A DNA stretch of 64,000 bases from Cercis canadensis (lineage: Eukaryota > Streptophyta > Magnoliopsida > Fabales > Fabaceae). Below, in pieces: positions 13,001-26,316 of this stretch. The translations under genes were made by a program, and so were the position numbers. Position 1 is the stretch's first letter. Every line of letters begins with the position of its first letter. Where the stretch lies: NCBI GenBank assembly GCA_003255065.1, contig QAOA01002275.1:124001-188000 (forward strand). Reading direction: 5' to 3'. The notes beneath the pieces were generated by a model that had not been told where the DNA came from, did not search any database, and saw only the letters and a list, made by a program, of their open reading frames with translations.

Positions 13001-13967
13001 TGTTCTTCCTAGGCCCTATACAGAGCTGCCAAATTATAGTATATAAGGGTATATTTAGGAAGAGTTGCATATATCATATTACATTATCAGTTGACTGCCC
13101 CATGGAAACTTGTTAAACTTGGCCTTCAATTGATTAGTCTGTATTACAGAACCAGTTTAAAGTGGCGGGTTCCTTACCATTTATCTTCGTGATTTAAAGT
13201 GATTCACTTGGAGAAAATGACCTTGATAATTAAGCGTTGTCATAAACAAGATGAATTCATATCCCGTTGGACATTTCATGGGGATTAGGATTCTTATATT
13301 ACTGATCCCACCCCGGTCTCTGTCCAAATTCAGGATGTGGTATAAATAGCTATTTAATTAGATTCATCATTTATATCTTTCAGAGTTCTCAGTTGGGTGT
13401 AGCATTCTACTTTTGTTCGCGTTTTATGTGATCGATCATTTGTGATTGTAAATCAGTGCCCATAGTGGAATACCGTAAGACTTTGCTTTTGATGTTTACT
13501 CTCAAATATGCGAATCTACAATTTCTGAGCAAGGTTGCTTTCATGGCTAGCTTTGTAATAAATACTTCAATTCTTTATTCACTCATTTTCTTTCCTGAAA
13601 AATGAAATGGTACAATTATTACAAATGGCTTGCTGCTATTAATATTATTCCAGCATTGCACTGGAATTTTGACAAGCGTACTATGATTTTTTGACTTGGT
13701 TGTAACGTGCTTTCTTTTTGAATTTTGAAATTGCTTTCAAGTTTCCTTGTGACAATACCAGCATTACACTGGAATTATGACAAACTTACTATGATTTTTT
13801 GACTTGGTAACGTGCTTTATTTTTGAATTTTTAAAATTGCTTTCAAGTTTCCTTGTGACAATAATCCTTCCAACTCTGATGCAAATTTCTTGGTACAGGG
13901 AAAAGCTCATGATCAGCGGGAAGCAAAGAATCCAACTAATCTGGCCAGAAGGATTTACCTTCGTTGA
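10081..13967 (+). CDS. Unrecognised plant protein, Ser/Lys-rich, probably disordered (454 aa)
   Basis: Six exons with correct borders and phases: 10081-10140, 10928-10992, 11091-11120, 11224-12091, 12464-12736, 13899-13967. They give one open frame of 454 residues, starting MEGSKKEIVIKKADDHWAFL. I chose this ATG because exon 1 splices in frame to an acidic, conserved-looking block (EHIEAPMWVDLTLEAKS, then DDWFNTSHLFHQWSS). The rest is rich in Ser, Lys, Arg and Asn with many SRSRG, KSSSGKSSVGSSS-type stretches and no membrane segment or known catalytic motif; the C terminus ends LARRIYLR. The Trp-bearing N-terminal block followed by a basic disordered body resembles nuclear or microtubule-associated plant proteins, but I do not recognise the family and give no function. 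Exon 3 is only 30 bp. The splice model is firm, the role is unknown. Confidence 0.8.
13650..13865. repeat. Tandem duplication of about 108 bp inside the last intron
   Basis: Two adjacent copies, about 13650-13757 and 13758-13865, both running from CCAGCATT through TTTTTTGACTTGGT to TTTCCTTGTGACAATA. They differ by a few substitutions and small indels. Both lie just upstream of the last acceptor (13898) of the preceding gene. No N lies between them, so they are probably genuine. Confidence 0.85.
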
Positions 13968-14882
13968 GGACTCGTGGAGCTGCATAATGTCTCTTGTATA
14001 TAGTGTACGCTTATATCGTTGCTTAAATCAAGCACAGGATGATGGATACATTTCTCCCCATTCTGGAATTTTGTCGATAAGTTCTGGTTGCTGTTTTCCC
14101 CTCAACAAAAAAAATTTCCTTTATTAAAATTTCTTTTGCATTATGTCTTTTGAAAGTTCTCACCTTAAAACATTGTCAATTTTGAACTCAGTTCATTTAA
14201 AATTCAAGCTTAACCTATATAAAATCAAATTTTAACCTGAATAGAGGCCCAATTAATATTTAAGCAATTTCAACTCGACTCAATTCAGGATGACCCGTAA
14301 AGTAATTGAGCCAGCTTTATTTTTTTATTTAAAAATAATATTTAATTCAAAAAAAAGTAAAATAAATACTACTCACGCCCACCTGCTTTTAAGCCCAAAA
14401 AATAGACCCGATTAACTTCAGGTTTTTTCAGTTCGGGCCGGGCCAGGCCGATTGATACTGTATTGAGTTTTACATTTGATCGGGTGGTATATATATAAGA
14501 GGATAAATTAAAAATTTACTAAAGTTGGGATCAAAGAAAAAAGAATTGGGTGAGGAATAGAACCCAATGTGCCATATTGGGATTGACTTGGTCCAATTTC
14601 ACAAATTTTAATGCTGCCCATAAATAAATACAAAAAACAAAACTGCCAATGACACCCCTTCTTCCCATGAGCTGGTCTAGTGCATTACCTGGGTTTCTAC
14701 TTTATCTCAGCCCCTGACTTCATTCTCTCTGGAATCCAAGGCATGACTTTGCTGAACTAATGAGCTCTAACATCAATTTTTTTTTTGGGTCCAAGCCTAC
14801 AAGGTAATGCAGCTAATGATTGATGGGATGACACATTACTATTTTGCCAGTAAGACCTGTGGAAACTCAGGCAACCCGGTGA
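13968..14882. other. Intergenic region with transposon-like fragment
   Basis: Convergent 3' ends of the 10-kb gene and MRE11. Around 14400-14470 is a short G+C-rich block (GGGCCGGGCCAGGCC, CCCGATTAAC) of the kind found in hAT-type element ends, here without a partner end. No gene seen. Confidence 0.45.
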
Positions 14883-17800
14883 TCACCTTCTTAAAGCTCC
14901 ATAGCTTTTTGCCACCTAGAAACAAGAAAAAGTGCTGTCAGTTCAAAGGTGCACTAGGCTGAAGTCGTAAAATGTTATGAATTAAAAAAAAAAAATCATT
15001 TTAGAAAAGAAATTTCTGATATCAATGTCTGTTGGAGCATATATAAGCCTATAACAGAACCCTGCATAAATGAAGACAAATGTGTATGAGTTAATTTCTA
15101 TGTCTATCTTGATACGAATAGCTTCAATAATCAAATCAAGATAATGGTGACATATCATTGACCTTTTTCCTCTCAAGTTTATTAAATCCTTCTATTCCAC
15201 TTCTAGAAGTACTATGGGTAGCATGCAAAAGTAATGGACTAATGGTTGAGTAATGGATGAGATTATATGGGACCAACATAAAACAAATATTTTGAATGTG
15301 CATAGTGATATATGGTCTACTGGAAATTTGAGGTGAAAAAACAAAGTACGACACAAACCCGAGGTTGAGATTTATTCAATCTCTTTCTGATATCGTCATC
15401 GTCATCATCATCATCTTTGTTCATGAGGATTCTATGGATTGAAGAGTTATCTGATTTTTTTCCTCGTTTAGAGGATTGTGCAGATCCTCTACCTCTTCCC
15501 TTTGCAGCAGCCCTTTTCCGTCCTGATTTTGATTCATTTTCCTTTGCAAAATAAGATGCAGTAAGTATTAGGGATGTGTCAGTGACAAATTACAACCAAA
15601 GGTACACATAAAACTATAACATTTAATATTTAAAGAAAAAAGAATAACATTGCTCAGATAATGCACAGGATAATAAACAAGGAGTTGATCCCTACCGAAT
15701 TATCGTCAATCTCTTCAACTGCGTATTTTTCAGCGTCTTCAGTTGAAGCAGAATCCAAATTATCTCCATCATCAGCAACACTTTGGATAGCAGTTGTTGC
15801 AGCAGCAGATGCAGACCTGCATTCACAAGACTACCTCAGATACTCACTAACAACCGGCTATCGAAAACAGAGGATTGATCATCCCAAAATACCAAAAATA
15901 TGAAAAACACATGTTGAATATCTCTATCTGCAGCTCAAGGCACTGTCAGTGTAATATCATAATGACTTTATATGAATTCATTCGTGGCAAAACTCTGTCC
16001 TGCTACAGAATCTTTTCATGCTTGTGTGCTTTAATCCCCCATTCACACTGGCCAACATACTTGTGGCAATTGTGACATGTAAAGCAACTCAAAATAATAG
16101 CACATAAGAATAAAAACTGCCCAAGTTGGGAAAATGGAGAGTGGAGTATTTTCTCCACTGCATCTGATCCTATACCTGTTCTTCTTGTCTTTTACCTGTA
16201 TATAAGACACTGAATCCAGCAAAAATAATTTTTTTCCAATACTTGCCCTCAAAGATGCCAATTATGGATGTTGGACAATGGAGGATGCCAATATTGTTAT
16301 GCTTCTATAAAAAGGGGTTATCAAATTAGGAAGGAAAAAAAATTTAAAGCCTCATTTATAGTCCAAAATCTAATGTAGATGTTCTCGAGGGTCATTCCTT
16401 TTATCAGCTACAACAACCTTTGAGAATGGCGAAACCCTAAAGATGCATCAAGAGTTGTCTGCTTCAACGTGCTGGAGCCTCTGCCCCTGCCCCTACCCCT
16501 GCCCCTTCCTCTTGTAGAAGTTTTATTTACTTCAGTGGCATCACGAGGTGCCTTGAAGGACCCTTTCCTACCTCTCGTACTTGGCTTTGAGCTAGATATC
16601 TGCATAGCATCTTCATCATCACTAAAGGAAACTGCACTTGCGGTTCCAGCAGCACTTTTCCTTTGGAAATCCTATATGAAGTTAGAAAGAAAAGCTAAGA
16701 ATGCAGATTGGTATAATATTGCCAGCCCAAAGTACTGCTCTATCAGCACCAATGCAACAGTGGATAGCAGATATGGGTTACCTCCAAGGACTGATCACCA
16801 GCATTGAACTGTGAAGTATCCTTAGAACGTGTGGATCTTTCCTTGACACGTTCCTGGAAGAGAGAGAACAAACCAAGAGTTATTCACGATAAATAAATGC
16901 AAGATCTATGCATTTTGCGATGGCATAGCAACATGTACCAAAAATTCAAATTAAAAGCAAAAGAGTTGTGATTGCAGAAGGTTTGGAGGACATAGAGATA
17001 GGCAGTTGCTGTGGCTAGATGTTCTTCAACTGCTACTTTGCAAAGGCTCCAGTAATAGAAAGGCTACTCCAACAGGAAAAGTGAACTTTCCACCTAAATG
17101 CATTGGAGATTACTTGATTCTTAAATAATGAAAACAAATGATGAAGCTTCTGACCTCCAAGCAGTCTCCAACTTTAAGAATAATAGCTTCCTTTTCAAAC
17201 TTCAGGGTATCTGAATCCCCAAAAATTTTGTTCTGTGTAAGCACAAAAGCAAGTCATCAACGTCACAATCTAGGAGGAGAGACACTAAACAAAGAATAAA
17301 TGCAATACTATTGAGATATAGCAGATACATGCAATACAGAATACTCACTCGTGTTTCTTCAAGATTGTATTGCACGCAAGAATAGAATGCCATTTTGTCA
17401 TCCTTATTTACAAAGTTCTGCAATGCAATATCCAAATCATTGACTGGAAGTATCTCCATTTTCTGCAACACCATTGAGAGTTAGTGTCATTGAAAAATGA
17501 AATTTAATTTGAACATGTATTACTTTTATATTTATGTTCATTATCTTCAATAAAAACTCTAGTCAACCCACTCACAAAAGTGATTGTCTAAAAGAAGCTC
17601 TATATAGCCAGTAAATAAAGCTTATGGAACTAAAAGCTATGGCAAATCAGAACGTGCATGAGATTGCAAATTACATCATCTTCTATAATTGAAAATTTCA
17701 ACCAAGATGCAAAATAGATAGATGGTGAAAAGAATAGAATAATTAAATGCAGAGTCATATAAATCGATATAAAGGTCCCTAGTTGAATAGCAAGAATCTA

Positions 17801-20800
17801 TACAAGCCATAAGTGGAAAGAGCAAAAACTGTTTTAGAACTCAATGGTTGAAGTACCAGATTATTTTCAGCAACTAAAGCCTCTATGTTTTGTTGATTTA
17901 ATTCTTCAGGACGAAGACGCTCCGAATCATCAATTTTACCTGCAATTCAGAAGAAAAGGTTAAGGTTATTTACATCCATTATGATATGGAGAAAACAAAA
18001 AGGCGGGGGGGATCACCGCTCCGCCATTTGTTTAGTCCAAAATGACATACCATCATTGTTCAAGATATGCCCACTTGACCACCTTGTGGTCTGTTCTGTT
18101 ATTTTTTTTATGAATATTGCACATGCCTTACACATGGTCTTCATCATCCCCAATCAGTATTACCAATTCCTTCAATTTGTCCCTAGTACTGTTGATTCCA
18201 ATCAGAACAAAAGCAATGGACAATGGAGAGGAGGGTAACTTTGGCACATCAAACTATAGCTTCTCACATTCATGAATATTATATGAAGATAGTTTCTATG
18301 CCTCTCCATTGCTTTTTCTTTGACTAGAATCAACATTAGCAAAAAAATTAAAGGATTTGAGAGTTCTGATTGGGGATAACAAGAAGTGTGTGCAAGCAAT
18401 GTGCAATTTTCTATTATGAAAGTGGTGGAGGGGCCAACTGGTGCTATCAGAACAGATCACTAACGGGTCTAGCAATACATTTTGAATCAAGCATTTTAAC
18501 GTAACTTGAGCTAAACCCCTTGGAAAGGTTTATCAAAGATACAACGTGAAACAACATCAGGTTTCAAACAGGAAAGTTGTTTTTCTGGGGTGAATTACAA
18601 ATACAAAATCATTTACAACATAGACTTGTAGCATTAATAAGTTAAACAGACATGTGCTATCAAATTCACATGGCAGGGTGAAGAAAAACAATTCAAAATA
18701 CCTTCACCCTTAGTCTTTCTTGTAGCCTTTGAGAATATAAGAATGTCTTGGGGGTTTGCTACCTAATATAAGAATGATCCGTCATCAGTAGAAAGCAATC
18801 CTCAAGCAAAATCAGCATTATCATACTAATTCAGGAAGAGTGAAAGATGGAAGGTACCTTCCCGACATATTTCTGCCCAAATCTTTGAGGATTTATAGTC
18901 ATGAATCCAGAGTAATCTACCTGCAAAATTATATTACGAAATTAAGGTCATGCCAAGAAAAATATCTAGTATTTAATGCATTGGTGTCTGTTATAGCCAA
19001 CAGATTGCGCAGAAGTCCATATAAAGTTCTGTACAAACTCATGCCTTACAAATAACCCCATGTAACAAGAAATAATGGAGTTGACTTAAATTAATGTCAT
19101 ATACAAAACTAGTTGCTCTTCAAGAAAGTGAAAGTTGATAAACAGTAAGATTACAGAAGCAATAAATTGCAGATTAAGACCTTCAAGTACAGTATGTAGT
19201 TATTACCTTGATACGTATCAGCGGAAGTTTGAGTTCTCTATTGACAGCCCTTTTACTAGATTTTTCTAGCAGCTTCACAACCTGCATAATCTCACCACCA
19301 TCGCATTACAGTTGCTAGACATATGGCCACCACACACCCAAAAAAAAAAAGAAAAGGATTTGGAAAATTTCTAGTTAAGCTCCCTTAACAAAACATTTAT
19401 TCACTTTTATTCCTACCACAAATTATAATTCAACTAAATAACCACATTTTATCACAATATAATCACTTTGATTAATCAACAATGAAATTTTTTTGGTCAA
19501 AAAGAACCTAAGAGGATTTCTTCAAAAAGATCTCATAACCAACCAAAACGGCATAGGAAAGTAATTATTATTTTTAAAAAATAAAGCCTCAAATTATCAT
19601 CAAGTATTAGGAAACCCACATACCACTTTGTCCAAGTGTTCAAGAATTGAATTTTGATCATTGGGATCAATATCAGGTTCATCTTTCAATATAATCTGCA
19701 TCATAAAGATTTGAGATATTAATAAGAATTAAGACAGCCTTAAATAGAAAGCTTTTAACCAATTCTACATGCTTCAAATAAGAGTGAGAAATTCAATCCC
19801 ACTTGGACAATATACAAATACAATAATATCAGTGTATTATCTTACCTCTGTATACTCAAAAGGCCTCACAGACGTCAAAGGTATTTTAGTTGGACGATAT
19901 TGATTTCCCTGCCCAATAATCACGAATTGAAGCACAACTTGCTACAGAATATATATATGTAGAGAGAGAGAGAGAGAGAGAGATATAAAGAACAATAGCT
20001 GCTTTTATGTAAAAGGCATTTAGATTCTCATCTACAGACAACCTTGATTTCTAGAAGAAGCACATGCTTTGGCTTTGATTCTCCATCAATCAGTGATGTT
20101 GCAACTGAAGACCCTGGTTGTGAAATGTGGAATCCCATCCCTGAAACTTCCTGAAGAAATAAAAAACCACATTAAGTTCAGTGTTACACAAAATATTACA
20201 TATGTGTATCTGAGATCATTCTGGGAGACATTTAACCAGTGTACCTGTGGGTCAATCAAGCACTCATGCTCATGCCCCCACACAATGAAGTCTAGGAAGC
20301 GCGGTAAGAAGTGCTCATTTATTGCATTTTTTGGATTTGTTTTCACTCTGCATAAAAAGAGGATCAATCATCATGTCCATCGAAGTCTAAAACTTAGAAC
20401 GGTAGCCCATGCACATGAACAAGAATTTCAAGGTCAGGTTAATCAACACTTTCATTTATACACCATATTTAATTCAATCTTCTAAGGAACACAGACACAC
20501 AGGCAGACGCAACCTGTTCTGATGAAGTACCAAAATGTTGAACCAATCAGACACTTGGCACCCTTCCTGAGATTCAGGCCGCATCCACTGCACCGCATGC
20601 GGTGTCTGAAGAAGAAATAGTTAATATACCACACCCATAAGTGAAAAAAATTAATTAATAGATGAACTGTTTGAAAGAAAATATTTTCTGCCACATACTT
20701 GAAACATCCTATTAAGCCTTTCATCTCTAATATTCCCCAGACCATACAGAGCAAGAGCTGTTGAACCCTGCAATTCATAGAGACAGTTCAGGACAGAATG

Positions 20801-23217
20801 AGACTTAAATTATCCTGCATTTATATATATATATGATTAACAAGGATTGTACTAAAAGCCACCTTATCATGGTGTTAACAGTAGTCAACAACAAACCTTC
20901 TTGATAAGAATAGGGTTGATACTGATCTGACCAACGCCAGAACCGCCAAGAACTGTTTTGCCAAAGTAGTTGACTAGATTACATGCTGAGAGAATATCGA
21001 CTGCAGAAAGGTTGTCCTGTCACAATCACTCAGTAAGGAATACATATTTCTTGTAGACAATAGCTCTAAACACAGTATAACTAGGTTGACAAAAAATCAA
21101 TCTGTAAACAAATATAATTAACTAATTTCAAGGAACAGATATTGATAAGAAGTCAAATCAGATTTTTTACCACTTAGAATAATAATGACATCCAACAGGA
21201 AAAAATTATGATCATTACACCATCGGAAATACATTACATTGCATCTTTTATTTCTTTTTTTTAAAAAAAACAGAAATGTAAAATAAGGTCTTTCTACTTT
21301 TAAATGCTGTTAAAAAAGCTTCGTATTTCTAAACAACTAATCAAGAATATTTCTCTACACTATTCTACATTTAGCTTGCCACACCAGAAAGTACAAGAGC
21401 CACAACTTAAGTCCTGAAAAATGGAAATCTTTTGATGTATCTAACCAGTAAGATATCTACATCTGATGGTATTTAAAAATGAACGCCCATCCAGGCATTA
21501 ACATTTATTGCCTCTAAGAGCTAATACCAGAAAGAACACGTTTGTGCTCTCCAAGTGTTCATGAGAGAGAATAACCCCTCTGATACTCTGCCTCTCTCCC
21601 CCTTCCCTCCAACCCNNNNCCCCCAAAAAAAAAAAAAAAACCCAAAAGATATCCTGACTTTCACATCCTAGTGAATGAGGCAAGTCCTTCCTTCAACTCC
21701 TATTTCTTATCTGAATTTACTTTTGACCAACTGAAGTTCTGAATAATGACTAATTAATTGGATAACTTCTGAAAATTAAAATGGTTTTGAATGACTAAAT
21801 TCTAACAGACAGCGTATTGTATGTTTGAATGTGCCAAGGCCCTAAAGATCATTTCCAACAATTACAGGAGACTTCCTCAATATAATGTTTCTTTTGCTCC
21901 CTTGGTTTTCTTTTTTTTTTTTATTGACCAGATTAGAAGACAACATTGAAACTCATGAAGTCAAGACCGCTGGATTTACACAAGTCTTTAACAAAGTCCC
22001 GCAGCAGTATTATAATTAATAGAGTTTACTAGTAATGAAGTTTGGTAGCTGCCTCTTAGGGGTTTGCGTACATAATCAGCAGATTAACTTTAAGTAAAAC
22101 AACATAATCATGGCAACCGTAGGGGAAAAGAATTCCAAAACACACACACACACACATATATATTGAAATAATTTTACCACATTACTCATACCACGCCGGC
22201 TGGATCATCATGATTTCCATGAATGCTGAAGACTGGCAAACCAACATTGAAGTGAGGATCTTCATAATTTACATGACCAAATCTGTTGAGCATAACAAAC
22301 GTAAATAATCATGATATGTGACCAGAGAAAATTTCTTTGCAAGCATGAGTTTACATATTAAGGCTGTTCCTTAACAAAAGCAAAACAACCAAAAATATAC
22401 ATAGCAGAATACATCTTAGCAGGTAGCAAAGAATAGCCACCAAAGCTGTTAGAGGACAGGTTATGTTTACAACTAAAGTCTTAAAAAGTTTAAGCTATTA
22501 CAGAAGTAACGGCAAGCTAATAAGAGTTCAACCTAAATATGCAACTAGAAGCAAGGTGGTTAATAATGTATCTCAAATTTATTTGCTAATTAGAAATCAA
22601 AGCGCATGTTAAGTACTCACGCATTCTGAAAATTAACAGTCTGGTCACTGACAACTTGGAACTGCACTGGTCGATCATTGAGACAATGTCGACGAAGAAT
22701 CTCAATAGCCTTAACTAATGTGGATCTCGATGGCTTATTCTCATGGAATAGATCACCACCAAGCAGTAAGAAATCAACCTGCCAGCATCAAATTCTCGCT
22801 ATGCATAAGCATACAGCAATTCACACACAATAGCTCAATTATATTCAAAAGAAAACAAAAATAGGTAAAGTTCTCCATTAATCTGCGTTTTTAGCAGTTA
22901 AAGATTTTTTGCCTTTCGCTGAGAAATCGATGCTAGCTTAGAGAAATTAAATGCTACATAGTGGATTGTGGCATGTAAGTAATCAAAGAGTAAAATAACA
23001 GAGCTATTAGCTAAGTTGTAAAGCACACTAGAGAGACAAGAAGCAGAGAAAGACGGTGAAGTAAAATTGTGAGAGTTACCTCCTTCTGCTCAGCTATTGA
23101 ACATATCTCTTCAAATGCTTGAAAGGAGTCATGGCGTCGTATTTCGTCCTTCTCCATGTAGCCGAGGTGGCAATCTGTTGCTACAAGTATACGAAGTGTA
23201 TTGCTATTGTCTCCCAT
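14883..23217 (-). CDS. MRE11: MRE11 double-strand break repair nuclease
   Basis: Mn-dependent nuclease of the MRE11-RAD50-NBS1 complex, acting in nuclear break repair, meiosis and telomeres. Twenty-one exons (minus): 23080-23217, 22621-22778, 22192-22282, 20897-21016, 20699-20767, 20514-20605, 20245-20347, 20043-20150, 19846-19908, 19624-19695, 19207-19281, 18858-18920, 18702-18762, 17857-17939, 17349-17462, 17155-17232, 16782-16853, 16418-16671, 15696-15816, 15359-15541, 14883-14915. They join in frame to 716 residues (Arabidopsis about 720). Phosphoesterase motifs are all present: DCHLG (15-19), [11 protein letters not shown] (from 53), GNHDDP (121-126), GHEHEC (247-252). The C-terminal part has an [15 protein letters not shown]-like run, the conserved [16 protein letters not shown] and an Asp-rich stretch. 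The last exon is only 33 bp and encodes [10 protein letters not shown], matching the plant C terminus. Looks intact. Confidence 0.95.
19961..19982. repeat. (GA)n microsatellite in MRE11 intron
   Basis: About eleven AG units directly after a short (AT)n run, between MRE11 exons 8 and 9. A potential length polymorphism. Confidence 0.9.
22141..22155. repeat. (CA)n microsatellite in MRE11 intron
   Basis: About seven CA units followed by TATATAT, just downstream (in gene orientation) of the exon 3 donor of MRE11. Confidence 0.85.
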
Positions 23218-23650
23218 GGCTATCTCTTTCTCACAATTTTAGGGAGAGAATCTCTGCTTGCGACAAGTGAAAATGTAAGTAGCAGAGGAATAACAAGTTA
23301 GTAATTCTGGTAAACGATAACTGAAGATGAAAGTTGCAGAGAGAAATTGCAGAGAATGAACAAATTTGGGTATGGCGGTCGATTGTCAAATGGAGAAGAC
23401 AATCTGGAACGTCGTCGCTCGGGGTCGGGGCTAGGAGAGAAATAAAACAAGAATCGCGGGGTTTTCAGAAACGGTGGGACCTTGACCAGTTTTTTGCTTT
23501 TTATTTTGCACAAAGAAAAAACAAAAATACTTTTTTTTTCAGATAAATTTAATTTATGCAAATAAATACCTCAATGTCAATTGAAACATAAAACCTAATA
23601 TTAGTCCATAATAAGATTTCCAATCTCCTAAGCTAAACTCTTTGCTAAAC

Positions 23651-23733
23651 TCTCTCAATTAACTTTTTACTAAGCTCTCTCTTGTGTTGTTTCTCTCAAT
23701 TAACTTTTTACTAAGCTCTCTTTTGTGTTGTTA
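23651..23733. repeat. Short tandem duplication, period 41 bp
   Basis: The segment TCTCTCAATTAACTTTTTAC plus the following TAAGCTCTC..TTGTGTTGTT occurs twice head to tail, with units starting near 23651 and 23692. No N between them. Local, with no sign of function. Confidence 0.85.
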
Positions 23734-25470
23734 ACCGATAGAATGTTTGTGACTTTTTTTAGAGTGTAATTTTTTTCTTATTTTTCTTGTATTACCAAAA
23801 AAAAAAAAAGTATCACTTAGAAATTTATAAAAATCTCAACAGGTAACAAATATCTAATATTTGTGTCATTTAATTGAAAAGTTCATCCTGATGTAAAATC
23901 AGTATTCTTATACCTTTTTTTTCAGTGAAAAATGACTCTACCTCATTGTAAAAGCTTATTTCGGAAATATTTGATGAAATAAGGGTAAGTGAAACCAACA
24001 ATTGAATTTCAAGAGAAAGAGCCCAACCTATACAGCAAGTCAGCGACTACTCTAGGAAGACAAACTCAATGCACTTTTTTAACTATAACTGTTTAGGGAG
24101 AAAGTTGTGTCAAATGTTTTTTCTACACTACTAGTTATACAGAATTTTAGACAAGAGTTATGTAGTCTTATGATTATCTAATGCTTTTTTTTTTAAGGTT
24201 TATTAATAGATGTTACATGATAAGAAATAATTTATCTTTTTTTTTAAAAAAATTTCATGTATTTTATTTAATTTTAATAAGATTTGAACATAAAACTTTT
24301 ATGATAAAATATCGGGTGTTAACCATTAAAGTATCTCTTGAAAACTTTAAATAATTTTCTTTTACAATTATTTTGACAAACTTGAAGATAGTAATATCAA
24401 AGCAAAAAACAAAAAAAAAAACTTGTGGGAACTCAATCCACTATATTTTACCAACAAATTTTCTCGGCCCACGTCCATTCAGACAAACATATCCAAGCAC
24501 TCAATCCTAGCTAAATGTGTCCGTTTAGTCCATTCTCTAATGCGAAGATTTGAGACTCAACTCAATTATGAATCACTGGCACAAAAAAAAAAAAAAANAA
24601 AAAAAAAAAAAAAAAAAACACTCAATATTGCATATTTTCTTAGAAAACCATCAATTTAAGCTTCTGGAAGCACTGACGAAATATTTTAGGAATCAACTAT
24701 CAATTTGGTCTTTTTTCAGGAGTTGAGCCATTTATAAAAATATATTGGGACAACTATTTTAAAAAGTTATTCTAACTTTCAATTATTTTAAATTATCAAA
24801 TTAATCTGGTTGTTCTTGACCATCCTATCCCTCATCAACTTCAAAACCCATATCCATAACCTTCCTCTAAATTTTATTTTAATGGCTTCTTGACAAGTTG
24901 TTAGGAGCTTTCTAATTTTAATTAACTTGCAGGAGAAAGATTCAGAGGGAGTGTTGTTAGATTTCAAGCTGCCATATCTAGTCCAATTTATTGTAAAAAA
25001 AAAAAAGGGACATAGTTTTGGATTTCAACAAAATATTTTTATACATCTTCAAAAGAGTTTATGGTTTCATGTTAAAACATGAAGTTATAGCCAAAAGTAT
25101 AAGAGAAATGTTATGAAAATTTAAATAAAATATTTTTAAAAACAATTAAAATCTCTTATTATTAGACAACATTTAAGTTTTATTTTTTCTTATAGTTTGT
25201 TAGAGTATTTTAAAGAAAAATAATCTCTAAAACTAATTAAGAAAATGCATTTATAGCATACTACTTGAAGCACCTAAGAATTTATCTTTTCTTCCATAAA
25301 AAAATAAAGAATTTATCTTTACTTATTTAAAGTAATTGTCTATTTTTTTGTTCTTTTGAATTACTTAATAAATCATCAAAAACTTTGGTGGTTAATTCCA
25401 AGAAATTCATGTTTTTTTTAGTTCCTCTCTAATGGAGATTTGAGTAAGGCGTGAGAGCATAGTGTGTTTG

Positions 25471-25483
25471 CCACGTGACGTGG
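25471..25483. promoter_or_regulatory. Palindromic G-box pair upstream of bHLH gene
   Basis: The sequence CCACGTGACGTGG is a 13-base palindrome holding CACGTG and ACGTGG cores, about 840 bp before the bHLH start codon. A second G-box, ACACGTGT, lies at 25855-25862. Plant bHLH and bZIP factors bind such cores, and subgroup Ib genes are known targets of subgroup IVc bHLH proteins. The use of these particular sites is inferred. Confidence 0.4.
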
Positions 25484-26231
25484 CGTTGGTGCACGAGCAA
25501 AAAGAGGAGCAAGCCTATGTTAGCTTGTGGTTCCCATGCATAAATGCACCTCATATCTCGAGTCCTTCTCAATCTCTTCAAAATAACATATAAAAATGAA
25601 TGTGGGAACGACTACACGAGAAGAAAACCATTATTAATACCTAAAGCCAATGGATAAAGCAGATTCAAAATTAAAACATATCAAAACTTGATTTCTTTTA
25701 ATTTTTAAACTTCCAGATCCACATTATTCTAACAAGAGTCTTTGTTCAATCATTTTCTGATTTGATTTTATTAAATCGATTAAATTAGCTCCTTTGTTCA
25801 CTATATTTGAAGCAACAAAAAGATGTTTAGGTGAGATTCCAAGCAGCCCGCATCACACGTGTAAATACAAATATTCTGTTTCCTGTGAGTTGACATGAAT
25901 ATAGTGAAAAAAAATATTTAAGCAGCTGTACTTTAATTCACTTAATTATTTAACAACAAATTAAGGAATATAAAAGAAACAAATTGCTATATTGAAAACT
26001 AAAAACTTATAAAAAAAAGTGACGACACCATTAAGTTTTTGTACTGTATATGTTGGATAATCACAAGCATAAATTAGTTATCCATATTAATAGCATGTTG
26101 ACAATTTGATGTATAAAATAAATCGTCATTTTTCTTCATTAGCAAAACAATAATTAAAAAAAAAGACGTATTTCTTCTTAATTTGATCCTTAAAACTAAT
26201 TAAATATAAATCAAATAGATGATGAGTTAGA

Positions 26232-26238
26232 TATAAAT
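26232..26238 (+). promoter_or_regulatory. Candidate TATA box of bHLH gene
   Basis: TATAAAT 85 bp before the ATG at 26317, in an AT-rich context. The spacing is plausible for a short 5' UTR. Confidence 0.45.
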
Positions 26239-26316
26239 GCAATGATGCCTTATAATCCTTAGTTAACAAAGCTAATTCACAAAAATAGCATCCCCTTCTA
26301 AGTTCTAAATCCCATC

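Larger units (their letters stand above)
23218..26316. other. Intergenic region between MRE11 and the bHLH gene
   Basis: Divergent promoters of two genes. The MRE11 side is moderately GC-rich to about 23480, then the sequence is strongly AT-rich. It includes a poly-A tract with an N (24583-24618, N at 24598). No convincing coding region. The right part holds G-boxes and a TATA box for the bHLH gene, listed separately. Confidence 0.55.

Noticed and set aside
16469..16807. Pro/Leu-repeat open frame on the plus strand
   Set aside because: It is the antisense shadow of the RGRGRG-coding exon of MRE11.
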